This document shows positions 1 through 8,445 of a stretch of DNA of 64,000 nt, piece after piece. The stretch comes from Teichococcus vastitatis. Its GTDB lineage: Bacteria; Pseudomonadota; Alphaproteobacteria; Acetobacterales; Acetobacteraceae. The translations under genes and the position numbers were made by a program. Numbering within the stretch: the first letter of the stretch is position 1; the number at the start of each line of letters is the position of its first letter. The stretch lies in NCBI RefSeq assembly GCF_003604215.1, contig NZ_QXGS01000002.1, forward strand, positions 1-64,000. Reading direction: 5' to 3'. The notes beneath the pieces were generated by a model. The model ran no database searches. It saw nothing but the letters and a program-made list of their open reading frames with translations, and was not told the origin of the DNA.

Positions 1-60
1 GCCTTCACCCCAGCAGAATGCGCCAACTACTTCACCGCCGCCGGATATGAGCCGGAGTAG
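1..60 (+). mobile_element. C-terminal end of an IS630-family transposase (truncated by window edge)
   Basis: An open frame enters from the left edge and stops at a TAG at 58-60. Its last residues, ending CANYFTAAGYEPE, have the look of the extreme C-terminus of IS630-type DDE transposases, which cut and paste at TA dinucleotides. The catalytic part lies outside the window, so whether the element is intact is unknown. A TA at 74-75, about 14 bases after the stop, could be the target duplication, but no terminal inverted repeat can be checked. The identification rests on a short tail recognised from memory. Confidence 0.6.
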
Positions 61-129
61 GTGGAAAATGCTCTAGTTGGCCCGGATGCTGGCCGGCATC
101 CGGCGGAAGCGGCCAGTGGAAACGCCGCC

Positions 130-501
130 TCAGGACACCACGCCCGGCACCAGCCGGATGCGCTGCTTCCGCTGCGCCGGCATCCAGCCATGCGCCCGGA
201 TCACCGCATTGCTTTCCACCGGCCGGCGCCCCTCCGCCAGGGACCAGGTGATGTGAAAGGTGGACCCGTCCGGCCGATCAGTGGTGCCGTCGATCTCCAC
301 CACCAGCGCCTGCACCCCGGCGCCGTCATCGGCCTCGCCCAGCACGAGCCCGTCGGTGACCCGGCGCAGCCACTCCGCGGTGTCGGCACCCTTCATCGTC
401 ACGTGGTGGGCGATGAGGCGTGGATAGCGCGGCGGAAACTGCCGCAGCAGCGCGTTCCGATCCTCCGCTGGCAACAACCAGCCGCGTGTCGCCTTGCTCA
501 T
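130..501 (-). CDS. Small 2H-phosphoesterase-like hypothetical protein
   Basis: A 123-residue protein of unknown function. It contains two H-hydrophobic-T motifs, HVT at about residues 33-35 and HIT at about 83-85, roughly 50 residues apart. This is the signature of the 2H phosphoesterase superfamily (LigT, CPDase and tRNA-ligase phosphodiesterase domains), which open 2',3'-cyclic phosphates in RNA. The start at 501 is preferred over an ATG pair six codons upstream because GAAGG lies eight bases before it. It sits between the IS630 remnant and a conserved hypothetical gene on the same strand. The family assignment is motif-based inference; substrate is unknown and no signal peptide is seen. 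Confidence 0.6.
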   Translation of the reverse strand: MSKATRGWLLPAEDRNALLRQFPPRYPRLIAHHVTMKGADTAEWLRRVTDGLVLGEADDGAGVQALVVEIDGTTDRPDGSTFHITWSLAEGRRPVESNAVIRAHGWMPAQRKQRIRLVPGVVS

Positions 502-601
502 CGCTCCGGCCTTCATCACCGTGGCGGATCCCGGCGGAGAAGGGTTTCAGCGCCGGCATCCGCCGTTCAGCGCACCGCCGCCCCACTCGGCGGGCTTCCC
601 G

Positions 602-1120
602 TCAACGGTCGTTCTGGGCCTGAAAATTCTTGTTCTGCTGCGACACGCTGCCGACCTGCCGCGGATCCACCGTCGCGGTCCCGGCACCGCTTTCGACCGG
701 CCGCATGCCGTGCGCGGCCGTACGGCCCGCGCCGGGGTGGTGCCGCATCCGGTTGGCGCGTTTCATCTCAAGGGCGCGCCGGGCGATCTCGCCCTGGCTT
801 CCGCGGCGGTCGGCATCCTCCTGCCGCGTCAGCTGGCGGTTCACCCGCTTCAAGGCCGAGGCGAAGACCTGCTTCTTTTCCGTGAGCCCGCTCGGGTCGC
901 GCGCCGGGGTGGCTCCGCGCGGCTCGGCCTTGCCGCGAGCTTCCCGGCGGCGGGACCGGCCCAGGTCCCGGGCCTTGTCGCGGAAGTTCCGCAAGCTGCG
1001 GGCGACCTCCACCAATTCGCCACGCTCGAGTTGGCAGATCACCGGGTACCGGCTGCGTTCCACGGCAGACAATTCTGCGCCGGTGAGAATGCGTCGCTCG
1101 TCGGCAATGGGGCGGCTCAT
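602..1120 (-). CDS. Conserved hypothetical basic protein
   Basis: A 172-residue, strongly basic, hydrophilic protein without membrane segments. The first 65 residues look helical (YPVICQLERGELVEVARSL onward), followed by an Arg/Lys-rich stretch, a KKQVFASALKRVNRQL helix and a Gly/Arg/His tail. Similar proteins, annotated only as hypothetical, are recalled from other alphaproteobacteria such as Methylobacterium. The charge pattern would suit nucleic-acid binding, but no domain is recognised. A strong AAGGAG lies seven bases before the ATG. It is downstream of terC on the same strand, separated by the tandem palindrome at 1154-1187. Confidence 0.7.
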   Translation of the reverse strand: MSRPIADERRILTGAELSAVERSRYPVICQLERGELVEVARSLRNFRDKARDLGRSRRREARGKAEPRGATPARDPSGLTEKKQVFASALKRVNRQLTRQEDADRRGSQGEIARRALEMKRANRMRHHPGAGRTAAHGMRPVESGAGTATVDPRQVGSVSQQNKNFQAQNDR

Positions 1121-1153
1121 GCGATCTCCTTCTGGTGCGCCGCCCGGTCTGGC

Positions 1154-1187
1154 GGCTTCATGAACATGACAAAACGTTCATGAAGCC
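1154..1187. promoter_or_regulatory. Tandem TTCATGAA palindromes forming a 12-bp inverted repeat
   Basis: Arms GGCTTCATGAAC (1154-1165) and GTTCATGAAGCC (1176-1187) are perfect inverted repeats around a 10-base spacer. Each arm also holds the self-palindrome TTCATGAA (1157-1164 and 1177-1184), with centres exactly 20 bp apart, two helical turns. It lies between the terC stop and the start of the 602-1120 gene. It could be a hairpin terminator for terC, although no T-run follows, or a dimeric regulator site for the downstream gene. Confidence 0.55.
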
Positions 1188-1193
1188 AGGGTT

Positions 1194-1955
1194 TCAATGA
1201 GTCGCGGCCGGCCTGCCCGCCATCTTCCGATCGCGCGCGCGGCGCGACAGCATGTTCAGGCCCTCCACCAGGATCGAGAAGGCCATGGCGGCGTAGATGT
1301 AGCCCTTGGGCACATGCGCCCCGAAGCCTTCGGCGATCAGCGTCATCCCGATCATCATCAGGAAGGCGAGTGCCAGCATCACCACCGTGGGGTTGTGCTT
1401 GATGAAGGTGGCCAGCGGGTCGGCGGCCAGCAGCATCACCGTGACGGCGGCCAGCACCGCGATCACCATGATGGGCACGTGCGGCGTCATGCCGACCGCC
1501 GTGATGATGCTGTCGATGGAGAAGACCAGGTCCAGGATCAGGATCTGCACGATCGCCGATCCGAAGGTCAGCCCGGCCGCCTTGCCGTCGAACATGTCGC
1601 CCTCGGCCGGCGGATCGACGTTGTGGTGGATCTCCTTGGTGGCCTTCCACACCAGGAACAGGCCACCCGCGATCAGGATCAGGTCGCGCCAGGAGAAGGC
1701 GTGGCCGAACAGCTCGAACAACGGGGCGGTGGCGCGCACGATGATGGCGATGGTGCCGAGCAGCGCCAGCCGCAGGATCAGCGCCAAGGCGATGCCGATT
1801 CGCCGCGCCCGCGCCTGCTGCTCCGCCGGCAGCTTGTTGGTGATGATCGAGATGAAGATCAGGTTGTCGATCCCGAGCACGATCTCCATCGTGACCAGCG
1901 TGGCGAGTGCGATCCACACGGCCGGGTCGGCGGCCAGGGCGAGCAGCGAATCCAT
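1194..1955 (-). CDS. TerC family integral membrane protein
   Basis: A 253-residue polytopic membrane protein with about seven hydrophobic segments. The family signature is present: an early [16 protein letters not shown] segment with conserved Glu and Asp, and its later mirror [16 protein letters not shown]. TerC/Alx-type proteins are linked to tellurite resistance and to metal (Mn2+) efflux, and the paired acidic residues in the membrane are thought to bind the ion. The ATG overlaps the stop of the upstream lipid kinase gene (TGATG), so the two are probably translationally coupled. The substrate cannot be told from sequence. Confidence 0.9.
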   Translation of the reverse strand: MDSLLALAADPAVWIALATLVTMEIVLGIDNLIFISIITNKLPAEQQARARRIGIALALILRLALLGTIAIIVRATAPLFELFGHAFSWRDLILIAGGLFLVWKATKEIHHNVDPPAEGDMFDGKAAGLTFGSAIVQILILDLVFSIDSIITAVGMTPHVPIMVIAVLAAVTVMLLAADPLATFIKHNPTVVMLALAFLMMIGMTLIAEGFGAHVPKGYIYAAMAFSILVEGLNMLSRRARDRKMAGRPAATH

Positions 1956-2896
1956 CAGGGGACGGTTCCTTCGGGATGGGTGGGGGCGAAAACCTGGACG
2001 GCCCGCGGCAGCAGCCTGAAGCGGGCGGGAGTGCTGGCGTTCAGCTCGCCATCGGTGTTGATCGGCATTGGCCGGCGGGTGCGCACCTCGCATTCCGTGG
2101 TGTGGAAAGTGCGGACGTCCTTCCATTGGCCGTGGGTGCCGCGCCGCAGATAGGGCAGCAGCGCCAGCAGCCGCCACCAGTGATCCAGCTCCAGGCTGTA
2201 CACGTCGAGCTTGCCGTCATCGGGCCGCGCATCGCTCGCCACCGTCATGCCACCGCCGTAATGCCGCCCATTGCCCACCGAGACCTGGATGGTTTTGCCT
2301 TTCTCCTCGGCGCCGTCATGCCGGATCCAGACGGTGAACGGCCGGGACCGGCGCAGCAGCCGGAAAGCGGCGATGGCGTAGCCCAGCTTGCCCCAGCGCT
2401 TCTTCACGTCCTGGCCGAGGTCCCGCGCCAGCTCTGCGCTGAAGCCGATCGAGGCGACATTGAAGAAAGGGATGCCGTTCACCTCCCCGAGGTCGATCGG
2501 GCGGGGCGGCACGCCCGCGATGATGCGGGCCGCCTCAACGGGGTCGGGCGGAATGCCGAGGCTGCGTGCCAGATCATTGGCGGTGCCGAGGGGCAGGATG
2601 CCAAATGGGAGGCCCGTCTCGATCAGCGCCGGCGCCGCGCCGTTCAGGGTGCCGTCGCCACCGCCGAGGATCACCGCCCCGATCTCCGGCCGGGCCTGGG
2701 CGCGGATCACGTCGGCCGCCATCTGGCCCGGGGAACAGGGTACCTCCTGCAGGATCCAGCCGGCCCCGCGCAGCACGTCCAGCGCTTCCTCGATGGCGGC
2801 GCCGCCATTGCGGGCGTTGCGGTTGACGATCAGCAAGGCATGTCGTGCCCCGATCGTGGTCAGGGCCTCTGCGCTGGACGCGGCCCGCTCCTGCAT
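1955..2896 (-). CDS. Diacylglycerol kinase / YegS-type lipid kinase
   Basis: A 313-residue cytoplasmic lipid kinase of the DAGK catalytic (YegS/BmrU) family, which uses ATP to phosphorylate diacylglycerol or related lipids. The nucleotide-binding motif GGGDGT is at residues 78-83, followed by [18 protein letters not shown], the second conserved block. The NGRHYGGGM block and the C-terminal beta-domain are present. The chosen ATG has an AGGGGG ribosome site; longer in-frame extension upstream lacks family similarity. It is divergent from a PAP2 phosphatase, a pairing that suggests interconversion of phosphatidate and diacylglycerol. A second family member lies at 37783-38688. Confidence 0.88.
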   Translation of the reverse strand: MQERAASSAEALTTIGARHALLIVNRNARNGGAAIEEALDVLRGAGWILQEVPCSPGQMAADVIRAQARPEIGAVILGGGDGTLNGAAPALIETGLPFGILPLGTANDLARSLGIPPDPVEAARIIAGVPPRPIDLGEVNGIPFFNVASIGFSAELARDLGQDVKKRWGKLGYAIAAFRLLRRSRPFTVWIRHDGAEEKGKTIQVSVGNGRHYGGGMTVASDARPDDGKLDVYSLELDHWWRLLALLPYLRRGTHGQWKDVRTFHTTECEVRTRRPMPINTDGELNASTPARFRLLPRAVQVFAPTHPEGTVP

Positions 2897-3037
2897 AACT
2901 GCCCCCTGTCCGAATGCTGCCGCAGATTGCGATAAACTGTCGCCGGCGCAATGTGCAAAGCCGCAGAAGCTCGGCAGTTTCCGGCAACTGTTCCGCCCCG
3001 GCGGCGTCTGAGCCCTGTCCGCTGCCGAGGAACCGAC

Positions 3038-3802
3038 ATGCCCGACGGTCTGCCCTTCCATCGTCAACTGCGCGCGCGGTTCGGCTGGGGACAATTCGTC
3101 ACCCTGGCGGCCCTGCTTTGCTGCGCCCTGGGGCTGTGGGGCTTCGCCTGGCTGGTGGACGAGGCGCTGGAAGGCGACACCCGTGTTTTTGACGAGACCA
3201 TCCTGCTGGCCCTGCGCAACCCGGCCGACCGCTCCGACCCGATCGGGCCGTTCTGGCTGGACATCATGATGCGCGACTACACCGCGCTGGGCAGCCACGC
3301 CGTGCTGATCCTGGTCGGGCTGCTAGCGCTGGGCTACATCCTGTTTCTGAGGAAATGGGCCTCGGCGCTGTTGCTGGCAGTTTCGTTCGGCGGCGGCATG
3401 CTGCTCAACAGCCTGTTGAAGCAAGGCTTCGACCGCCCGCGGCCTGGCCTGGTCGCGCATCTCGCCGAGGTGCATACGGCCAGCTTCCCGTCGGGCCATG
3501 CCATGCTGTCCGCCACCTGCTACCTGACGCTGGGCACGCTGCTGGCCGGCGTGACCCGGTCGCGGCGGCTGAAGGCTTATGTTCTGGGTGCCGCGGTGAT
3601 GCTGGTGGTGATCATCGGGGCGAGCCGGATCTATCTCGGCGTCCACTGGCCGACGGATGTGCTGGCCGGCTGGGCCCTGGGCGCGGCCTGGGCCATGGGG
3701 TGCTGGCTGGCGCTGCGGGCCTGGGTGGCGTGGCAGGGTGACTGGCCGGCGACACCGGATCAGGCGGGCCGGCCACCGGCGGCCGGCGATCCGCCGCCAT
3801 GA
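3038..3802 (+). CDS. PAP2 family phosphatase
   Basis: A 254-residue membrane protein with about six hydrophobic segments and all three motifs of the type-2 phosphatidic acid phosphatase family: K128-x6-R135-P136, PSGH at 151-154, and S196-R197-x5-H203-x3-D207. Such enzymes dephosphorylate phosphatidate, undecaprenyl pyrophosphate or similar lipid phosphates at the outer face of the inner membrane. The ATG has GAGG eight bases upstream. It is transcribed away from the lipid kinase, with a 141-base shared intergenic region. Whether the substrate is phosphatidate or undecaprenyl pyrophosphate cannot be decided. Confidence 0.9.
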   Translation: MPDGLPFHRQLRARFGWGQFVTLAALLCCALGLWGFAWLVDEALEGDTRVFDETILLALRNPADRSDPIGPFWLDIMMRDYTALGSHAVLILVGLLALGYILFLRKWASALLLAVSFGGGMLLNSLLKQGFDRPRPGLVAHLAEVHTASFPSGHAMLSATCYLTLGTLLAGVTRSRRLKAYVLGAAVMLVVIIGASRIYLGVHWPTDVLAGWALGAAWAMGCWLALRAWVAWQGDWPATPDQAGRPPAAGDPPP

Positions 3803-3881
3803 CGGGGCGGGCGGGCCCACGCCGGCATCGCCTTGCCCGACCGGAGGCCGACCTCATCCCGCCGCCCGGCCGCGACCCGCG

Positions 3882-4232
3882 CTAGAGCCCGCCTGTCGGG
3901 CTCCAGCCCTGGTCACGCATGCAGCTGGCCACCACGCTCTCGCGCAGCCCCGCATTGGCATCGCGGGTGCGATATTCCGGCCATTGGAAGCGGGCGCCAT
4001 CGTTGCGGCAGGCCCGGCCATCAGCGGTGCATTCGGTGCGGGAGGGGATCCAGGCGCCGGAGCGGGCAATGGTGTTCTCCCACACCGGCGGCACCGCGGC
4101 CTCGGCCCCGGCCTCGCATTGCCGCAGCGTGGCCCGGCGCTCGGCCGTGGAGGCTCCGGGCTTGCTCCAGCTGGCGCAGCCGGACACCAGAAGCAGGGCG
4201 CAGCAGGCCAGGCGGTTCCAGGACATTGCCAT
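3882..4232 (-). CDS. Small lipoprotein
   Basis: A 116-residue protein with a lipoprotein signal: hydrophobic core LACCALLLV and lipobox VSGC with the lipidated Cys at position 19. The mature part contains four more cysteines (near CEAG, TEC, RACR and SCMRDQGW), which could form two disulfides in the periplasm. The tail SCMRDQGW resembles small entry-exclusion or RcnB-like lipoproteins, but no family is recognised. It converges on the PAP2 gene. Confidence 0.65.
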   Translation of the reverse strand: MAMSWNRLACCALLLVSGCASWSKPGASTAERRATLRQCEAGAEAAVPPVWENTIARSGAWIPSRTECTADGRACRNDGARFQWPEYRTRDANAGLRESVVASCMRDQGWSPTGGL

Positions 4233-4448
4233 GCGGGTTCTCCCTCGACCGGTCAGGCCCGCATTCTACACCAAGCCTGCCGCTGAGGCGCACTCTCCGG
4301 ATGGCGGGATCGGTGATCCTGCCGAATGACCCATGAGCGGCCTTCACGAGGCCGGTGGCAAATTGGATCACCTGGAGCCAGCCGCAATAACGTATGTATG
4401 CAAATGAACTACTCGCTGTGAGGCACAGCGGAGAACTTAATCTCTCGG

Positions 4449-4478
4449 TTGACGCGGCGCGGCGGCGATCCCTACAGT
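4449..4478 (+). promoter_or_regulatory. Putative sigma-70 promoter
   Basis: TTGACG (4449-4454) is followed after 18 bases by TACAGT (4473-4478). The match to -35/-10 consensus is good for such a GC-rich genome. It lies about 45 bases upstream of the ATG of the small membrane protein at 4524. Confidence 0.5.
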
Positions 4479-4523
4479 CACAACAAGCATAATAAAAACG
4501 CCAACAAACCCAGGAAAACGTTC

Positions 4524-4670
4524 ATGATGATAGTTGCCGCCGCCGGCATTACCTGGAGCCTGATGGGGATAATGCTCTACTGGGCCCATCAGGACTCGTC
4601 TTTGCGCCCAGCCGCCCGGCGGGTAGCGCCTCCCGCAGTCCCCAGCCTCGGCATGATGCCCGCCGAGTAG
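4524..4670 (+). CDS. Small single-span membrane protein
   Basis: A predicted 48-residue protein beginning at a double ATG. Residues 2-22 form one hydrophobic helix (IVAAAGITWSLMGIMLYW), followed by a Pro/Arg/Ala-rich tail of about 25 residues. An AGGAAA ribosome site lies seven bases before the ATG, and a good promoter candidate lies at 4449-4478, which argue that it is real. A longer TTG-started version would overlap the promoter -35 element and is less likely. Function unknown. Confidence 0.5.
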   Translation: MMIVAAAGITWSLMGIMLYWAHQDSSLRPAARRVAPPAVPSLGMMPAE

Positions 4671-4766
4671 GCCGAGCCGGCCGGAGTTGCCATCTGGTCC
4701 TTCCGCCCGGGCCGGCCGCCTTCCGCCGCCGGACTGGCCGCGCCGGCAGTGTTCGCTGAACGATGC

Positions 4767-5006
4767 TTAGTCTCGTCCGCGATGGGCAGATGTAAGCCGG
4801 TCCAGCTCGGCATGCAGCTCCGCGGCCATGCGGGCACGCATCATCGTCTCGCCCACGGCATCGCCCTGAAGCGGGACCATCTGCAGAAGGTGGTCCAGCG
4901 AGGCCTTCAGGCCCTCCAGCCTCCCCGCCAGCGTGGCCGTGTCGGCGCACTGCTCCCTCACATACTGCCGCAACAGATCCCGCAGGTCATCACTGACGGT
5001 GGACAT
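4767..5006 (-). CDS. Small helical hypothetical protein
   Basis: A 79-residue soluble protein, mostly amphipathic helix with heptad-like leucines (VSDDLRDLLRQYVREQ and LEGLKASLDHLLQ). It may form a coiled coil. It has no membrane segment or recognised domain. The start at 5006 is chosen because AAGGAG lies seven bases upstream; an ATG seven codons earlier has no such site. It stands alone between the small membrane protein and the sensor kinase. Confidence 0.55.
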   Translation of the reverse strand: MSTVSDDLRDLLRQYVREQCADTATLAGRLEGLKASLDHLLQMVPLQGDAVGETMMRARMAAELHAELDRLTSAHRGRD

Positions 5007-5260
5007 GGGCGCTCCTTCGCTGAGCACAGCATAGGCGCGACCCCGCTCCGGCCAGCCTCAAGTTTTGATCAGGAGGCGGATCCCTGGCCCTGTCCACTTG
5101 TTCCCGATCACCGGGCATCGGGCTGATCCGTTTCCGACCCTGCCACCCAATGCAGCCCCAGGTTGCTTTTGGCAGCCCGGGCGCCTACCAGAGCTCCAGC
5201 AAATCAGTCGATCGGCTCAGCTGGTGTCAGCCGCCCTCACCAGCGAAGTGAGCCGTCCGG

Positions 5261-7066
5261 GTGGATGGTCCCAGCATCATGCCAAACATGGCCAAGCAGA
5301 GCCGGCTTCTTCTGGCATCTGCGATCGCAGTTCCGGCCCTGGTCTTCGTGACAGCGGCCACGTGGAACCGCAACGAAGTGCTTCGTGACAGCACCAGCAC
5401 CGTGGAGCGAACGGCCGCGGTGATGCATGAGCATGCCGCGAAGGTTTTCGATACGGCTGAACTGATCCTGGCCCATGTCGATGAACACACCCGGTCGATG
5501 TCGCGGGATCAGATCGTGGGGCCCCAGACCAACGCATTCCTGGCCCGCGCGATCGCGTCGCTGGACCAAGTAGTGTCGGTCTGGATCACCGATGCGGACG
5601 GTGTTGTGCAGGCCGGCAGCCAGCCCTGGAGCAAGGACGTCCGCCTGTCCGACCGGCCATTCTTCCAGGCGCATGTCAACAATCCAGCAGAAGAAACGCA
5701 AATCGGTTCCTGGTTCGTGGGACGCGCAACGGGGATCCCATCCTTCGCGATGAGCCGGCGGCGCACATCGCCTGATGGATCCTTCAACGGGGTCATCCAC
5801 GTGTCCCTGAGCCCGGAATACTTCCAACGATTCTACCAGGACGTCATCCCGCCCACCACCTTCGCCGCAGTCCTGGCGCGGAGCGACGGCGCCGTGCTGG
5901 CCCGTGAACCGCAGGTGCCTGCCGGCCAGACCGTGGTGTTCTCCCCGGGCAATCCGCTCCGGGCCGCCATGGGCCGGGGGCAAAGCATGGGGACCGTTGT
6001 CACGGCCTCGGCGAGCGATGGCGAGGAGATCATTCTCGCCTTTCGGCAGATCGGCTCCCGGCCTGCCTATGTGGCGTATGCGGCCAAGACTGACGCCCTG
6101 CTGGGCCGTTGGCGCCGGAACCTGCTCACCTATGGTGCCGTGGCTCTCGCAGCGTCCCTCGTGCTGGTGCTCGTTTCACTCTTCACCCTGCGCCGGATGC
6201 GGGCGGAACGTGCCGCCCTTCAGTTCGCGGCCGAGGAAGGCCAGCGCCGCCTGGCCATGGAAGAACGGTTGAAGCAGACCCAGAAGATGGAGGCGCTGGG
6301 GCAGCTTGCCGGCGGCGTTGCCCATGACTTCAACAATGCGGCCGCTGTTGTTCTCGCCGGCCTGACATTGCTGGAGAAGCGGCACGCCAGGTTGCTCGAT
6401 GAGGGTGGTGCCGAGGTTCGCCGGCTCATCGCCGGCATCAGCGAAGGAGCCGAGCGCGGCGCGATGGTGACACGTCGCCTCCTGACGTTCTCGCGGCGCG
6501 ATGAGCTGCATGCCGAGGACGTCGATCTGGCCAGGTTCGTTGACGACCTCGAAGCCGTCCTGATGATCAGCCTTCCGCCCGGAATGAGCATTCGAGCAAA
6601 GGTCGAGGGCACGACGCCCCACGCCCATGTCGATCCCGGACAGCTTCGAACCGTTCTGATCAACCTGGTCATCAATGCGCGTGATGCCATGCCGGCAGGC
6701 GGCACGATTTCGCTGGGAGCGGAGCCGGGCGGAGCGGTGGTCGGTGAAGCCGACGAGGATCGCCCTCCCACGGCGCCCTTCGTGCGGATCTTTGTGTCGG
6801 ATACGGGAACCGGGATGAACCAGGAGACGCTCAAGCGGGCGGCGGAACCCTTCTTCACCACCAAGCCTTCCGGTCAAGGCACCGGGCTGGGACTGTCCAT
6901 GGCGCATGGCTTCGCCGCGCAATCAGGAGGATCGATGCGGATCGAGAGCGAGCCCGGGCAGGGCACAACGGTGTCCCTCTGGCTGCCCGCCTCCCGGAAT
7001 GCCGCAACTCCGCCAAAGCCACCGGGCGATCAGCGTCAGCGCCGGGTGCATCGCGGCGTGGAATGA
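5261..7066 (+). CDS. Sensor histidine kinase with periplasmic Cache-like domain
   Basis: A 601-residue membrane kinase. An N-terminal transmembrane helix (about 14-33) and a second near 285-310 (LLTYGAVALAASLVLVLVSL) enclose a periplasmic dCache/PAS-like sensor. Next come a dimerisation region with phospho-acceptor H355 in GGVAHDFNN, and an ATPase domain with N box (VINARDAM), G1 (DTGTGM) and G2 (GQGTGLGLSM). Unlike the related kinase at 32687-34885, it has no receiver domain and no response regulator beside it, so it is an orphan. A GTG start at 5261 is used; an ATG at 5279 is equally possible and neither has a clear ribosome site. Confidence 0.85.
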   Translation: MDGPSIMPNMAKQSRLLLASAIAVPALVFVTAATWNRNEVLRDSTSTVERTAAVMHEHAAKVFDTAELILAHVDEHTRSMSRDQIVGPQTNAFLARAIASLDQVVSVWITDADGVVQAGSQPWSKDVRLSDRPFFQAHVNNPAEETQIGSWFVGRATGIPSFAMSRRRTSPDGSFNGVIHVSLSPEYFQRFYQDVIPPTTFAAVLARSDGAVLAREPQVPAGQTVVFSPGNPLRAAMGRGQSMGTVVTASASDGEEIILAFRQIGSRPAYVAYAAKTDALLGRWRRNLLTYGAVALAASLVLVLVSLFTLRRMRAERAALQFAAEEGQRRLAMEERLKQTQKMEALGQLAGGVAHDFNNAAAVVLAGLTLLEKRHARLLDEGGAEVRRLIAGISEGAERGAMVTRRLLTFSRRDELHAEDVDLARFVDDLEAVLMISLPPGMSIRAKVEGTTPHAHVDPGQLRTVLINLVINARDAMPAGGTISLGAEPGGAVVGEADEDRPPTAPFVRIFVSDTGTGMNQETLKRAAEPFFTTKPSGQGTGLGLSMAHGFAAQSGGSMRIESEPGQGTTVSLWLPASRNAATPPKPPGDQRQRRVHRGVE

Positions 7067-7224
7067 ACTCGCCTCCCGAGGCTGCCGACCTGCAAGCGAA
7101 GCCGGTCCGACGCAGGAGCGGCACGGCTTCCGTTCCGAGAGCGGGCGAGGCCCCTTCTTCCCTGACACCTCCGGACAGCAATCAGCTGCCGAATGGCTTT
7201 GCGAACCGGATCTGTTCAGGATGA

Positions 7225-7296
<72 letters not shown>

Positions 7297-8004
7297 AGAT
7301 TGTTGATCAAGAGGGGCTCCAGCGGATCCCCCTCCCAAACACAGGTATCGTCCGAGTTGAATAATTCACCTCGGCGCGCCGCGCTCCTTTTCCCCGGTTT
7401 GCCATAGCTTTTCAAGCCCGCAGCTTCAGGTTCGAAGTGCTGCCGAACTTGTCCCTTACCGGTGAGGATGTTGCTGGGAATGACATCTGGAAACATCGTT
7501 TCCGGATCTTCGTGCCGCCGGAGATCAAAGCATCGATTTCCCTGGTTTCATCTGACATCGAGGCCGCCACCCGCTGCACGGACGAACATGGCCGGACGTC
7601 ATGGATATCTTGGTGCTCGTGTCGCGGCCGTGGGTTCGTCGCGTCTTCAGCATGCGGGTCGTCCGTGATCTGAGCTGGACGAAGGACCTGCTCGGTTCGT
7701 TGTGGATCGCGCGGCATCCCGGCCCGGGCCCGTTCGGTCCGGTCATCGCCCGGGATCAACTGTCTGGCCCGCGCTTGCCAGCATGGCTGTTGCTTCGCCT
7801 CCACCGAAATCCATCAGGTTACCCGGTTGGAACGGTGGGGACCGGCCAGGCCGTGTCACGAAGCCTCGTCGTCCTTTGGACCACAGGATGGCGAACTCCG
7901 GCTCCCCCTTTACTCTGCCCGCGACGTCACAGGGCGCAGCCCGTCTGGCATGATGATCCTCCCCGCAGGCCTGGCAGACGCTTCGCCTCCGGATGGCGGC
8001 TCAT
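7297..8004. other. About 700 bases with no convincing gene
   Basis: Short frames occur on both strands, but none has a credible ribosome site, family resemblance or the third-position GC bias of its neighbours. Base composition looks lower in GC than the flanking core genes. The stretch follows the 5' side of tRNA-Thr. It may be decayed coding DNA or an accessory insertion; no repeat or element end is seen. Confidence 0.4.
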
Positions 8005-8223
8005 TCAGAACCTTCGTCCGGGAAAGGGGGCAGGCAGATCGGTCGATACAACACCGCATCCGAGCGCAACCATGACGGTGATCGCTGTACGCAGCGCGAG
8101 ACGGTCAGGGCAGACGACCTGTACCTGGTTCGCGTCGAGGTACTTGACCTCGCCGATGTCCGACCCGAGCACCTGAAGGTTCACGTCCTCCACGGGCAGC
8201 ATGAGAACCGCGTTCTGTGTCAC
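8005..8223 (-). CDS. Small hypothetical protein with GTG start
   Basis: A 72-residue protein starting at GTG, chosen because a perfect AGGAGG lies eight bases upstream. The N-terminal half (VLMLPVEDVNLQVLGSD) alternates hydrophobic residues like beta strands. The second half holds a moderately hydrophobic stretch with two cysteines (VVCPD and ALGCGVV), then a Pro/Arg tail. No family is recognised. It is divergent from the RTX/DUF4214 gene, with about 220 bases between them. Confidence 0.45.
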   Translation of the reverse strand: MTQNAVLMLPVEDVNLQVLGSDIGEVKYLDANQVQVVCPDRLALRTAITVMVALGCGVVSTDLPAPFPGRRF

Positions 8224-8445
8224 GGGTGTTCCTCCTGACCACTGGCCTGCCGCATGATCTCGGTTGCTTGCCATAACGAGCATACAACCATAACGGGTGC
8301 TTTCTTGAAGTTCACAAACTGCTGAGAGGTTTCAACACGAACGCTCCCGGAGCATGGTTTCCGATCCACCGGCGGCGCTGATCTGCTCCGGAACCGGAAC
8401 CCCCATTGACCGAACAGGCCAGAGAATCCGGCCACAGGAGCGCCC

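Noticed and set aside
1117-1917. Long minus-strand reading frame rich in Arg, His and Asp overlapping terC
   Set aside because: It is a shadow of terC in another frame, with composition typical of GC-rich antisense or shifted frames and no ribosome site.
7412-7804. 130-codon minus-strand frame upstream of tRNA-Thr
   Set aside because: No ribosome site, no hydrophobic-polar periodicity and no recognised motif; treated as non-coding.
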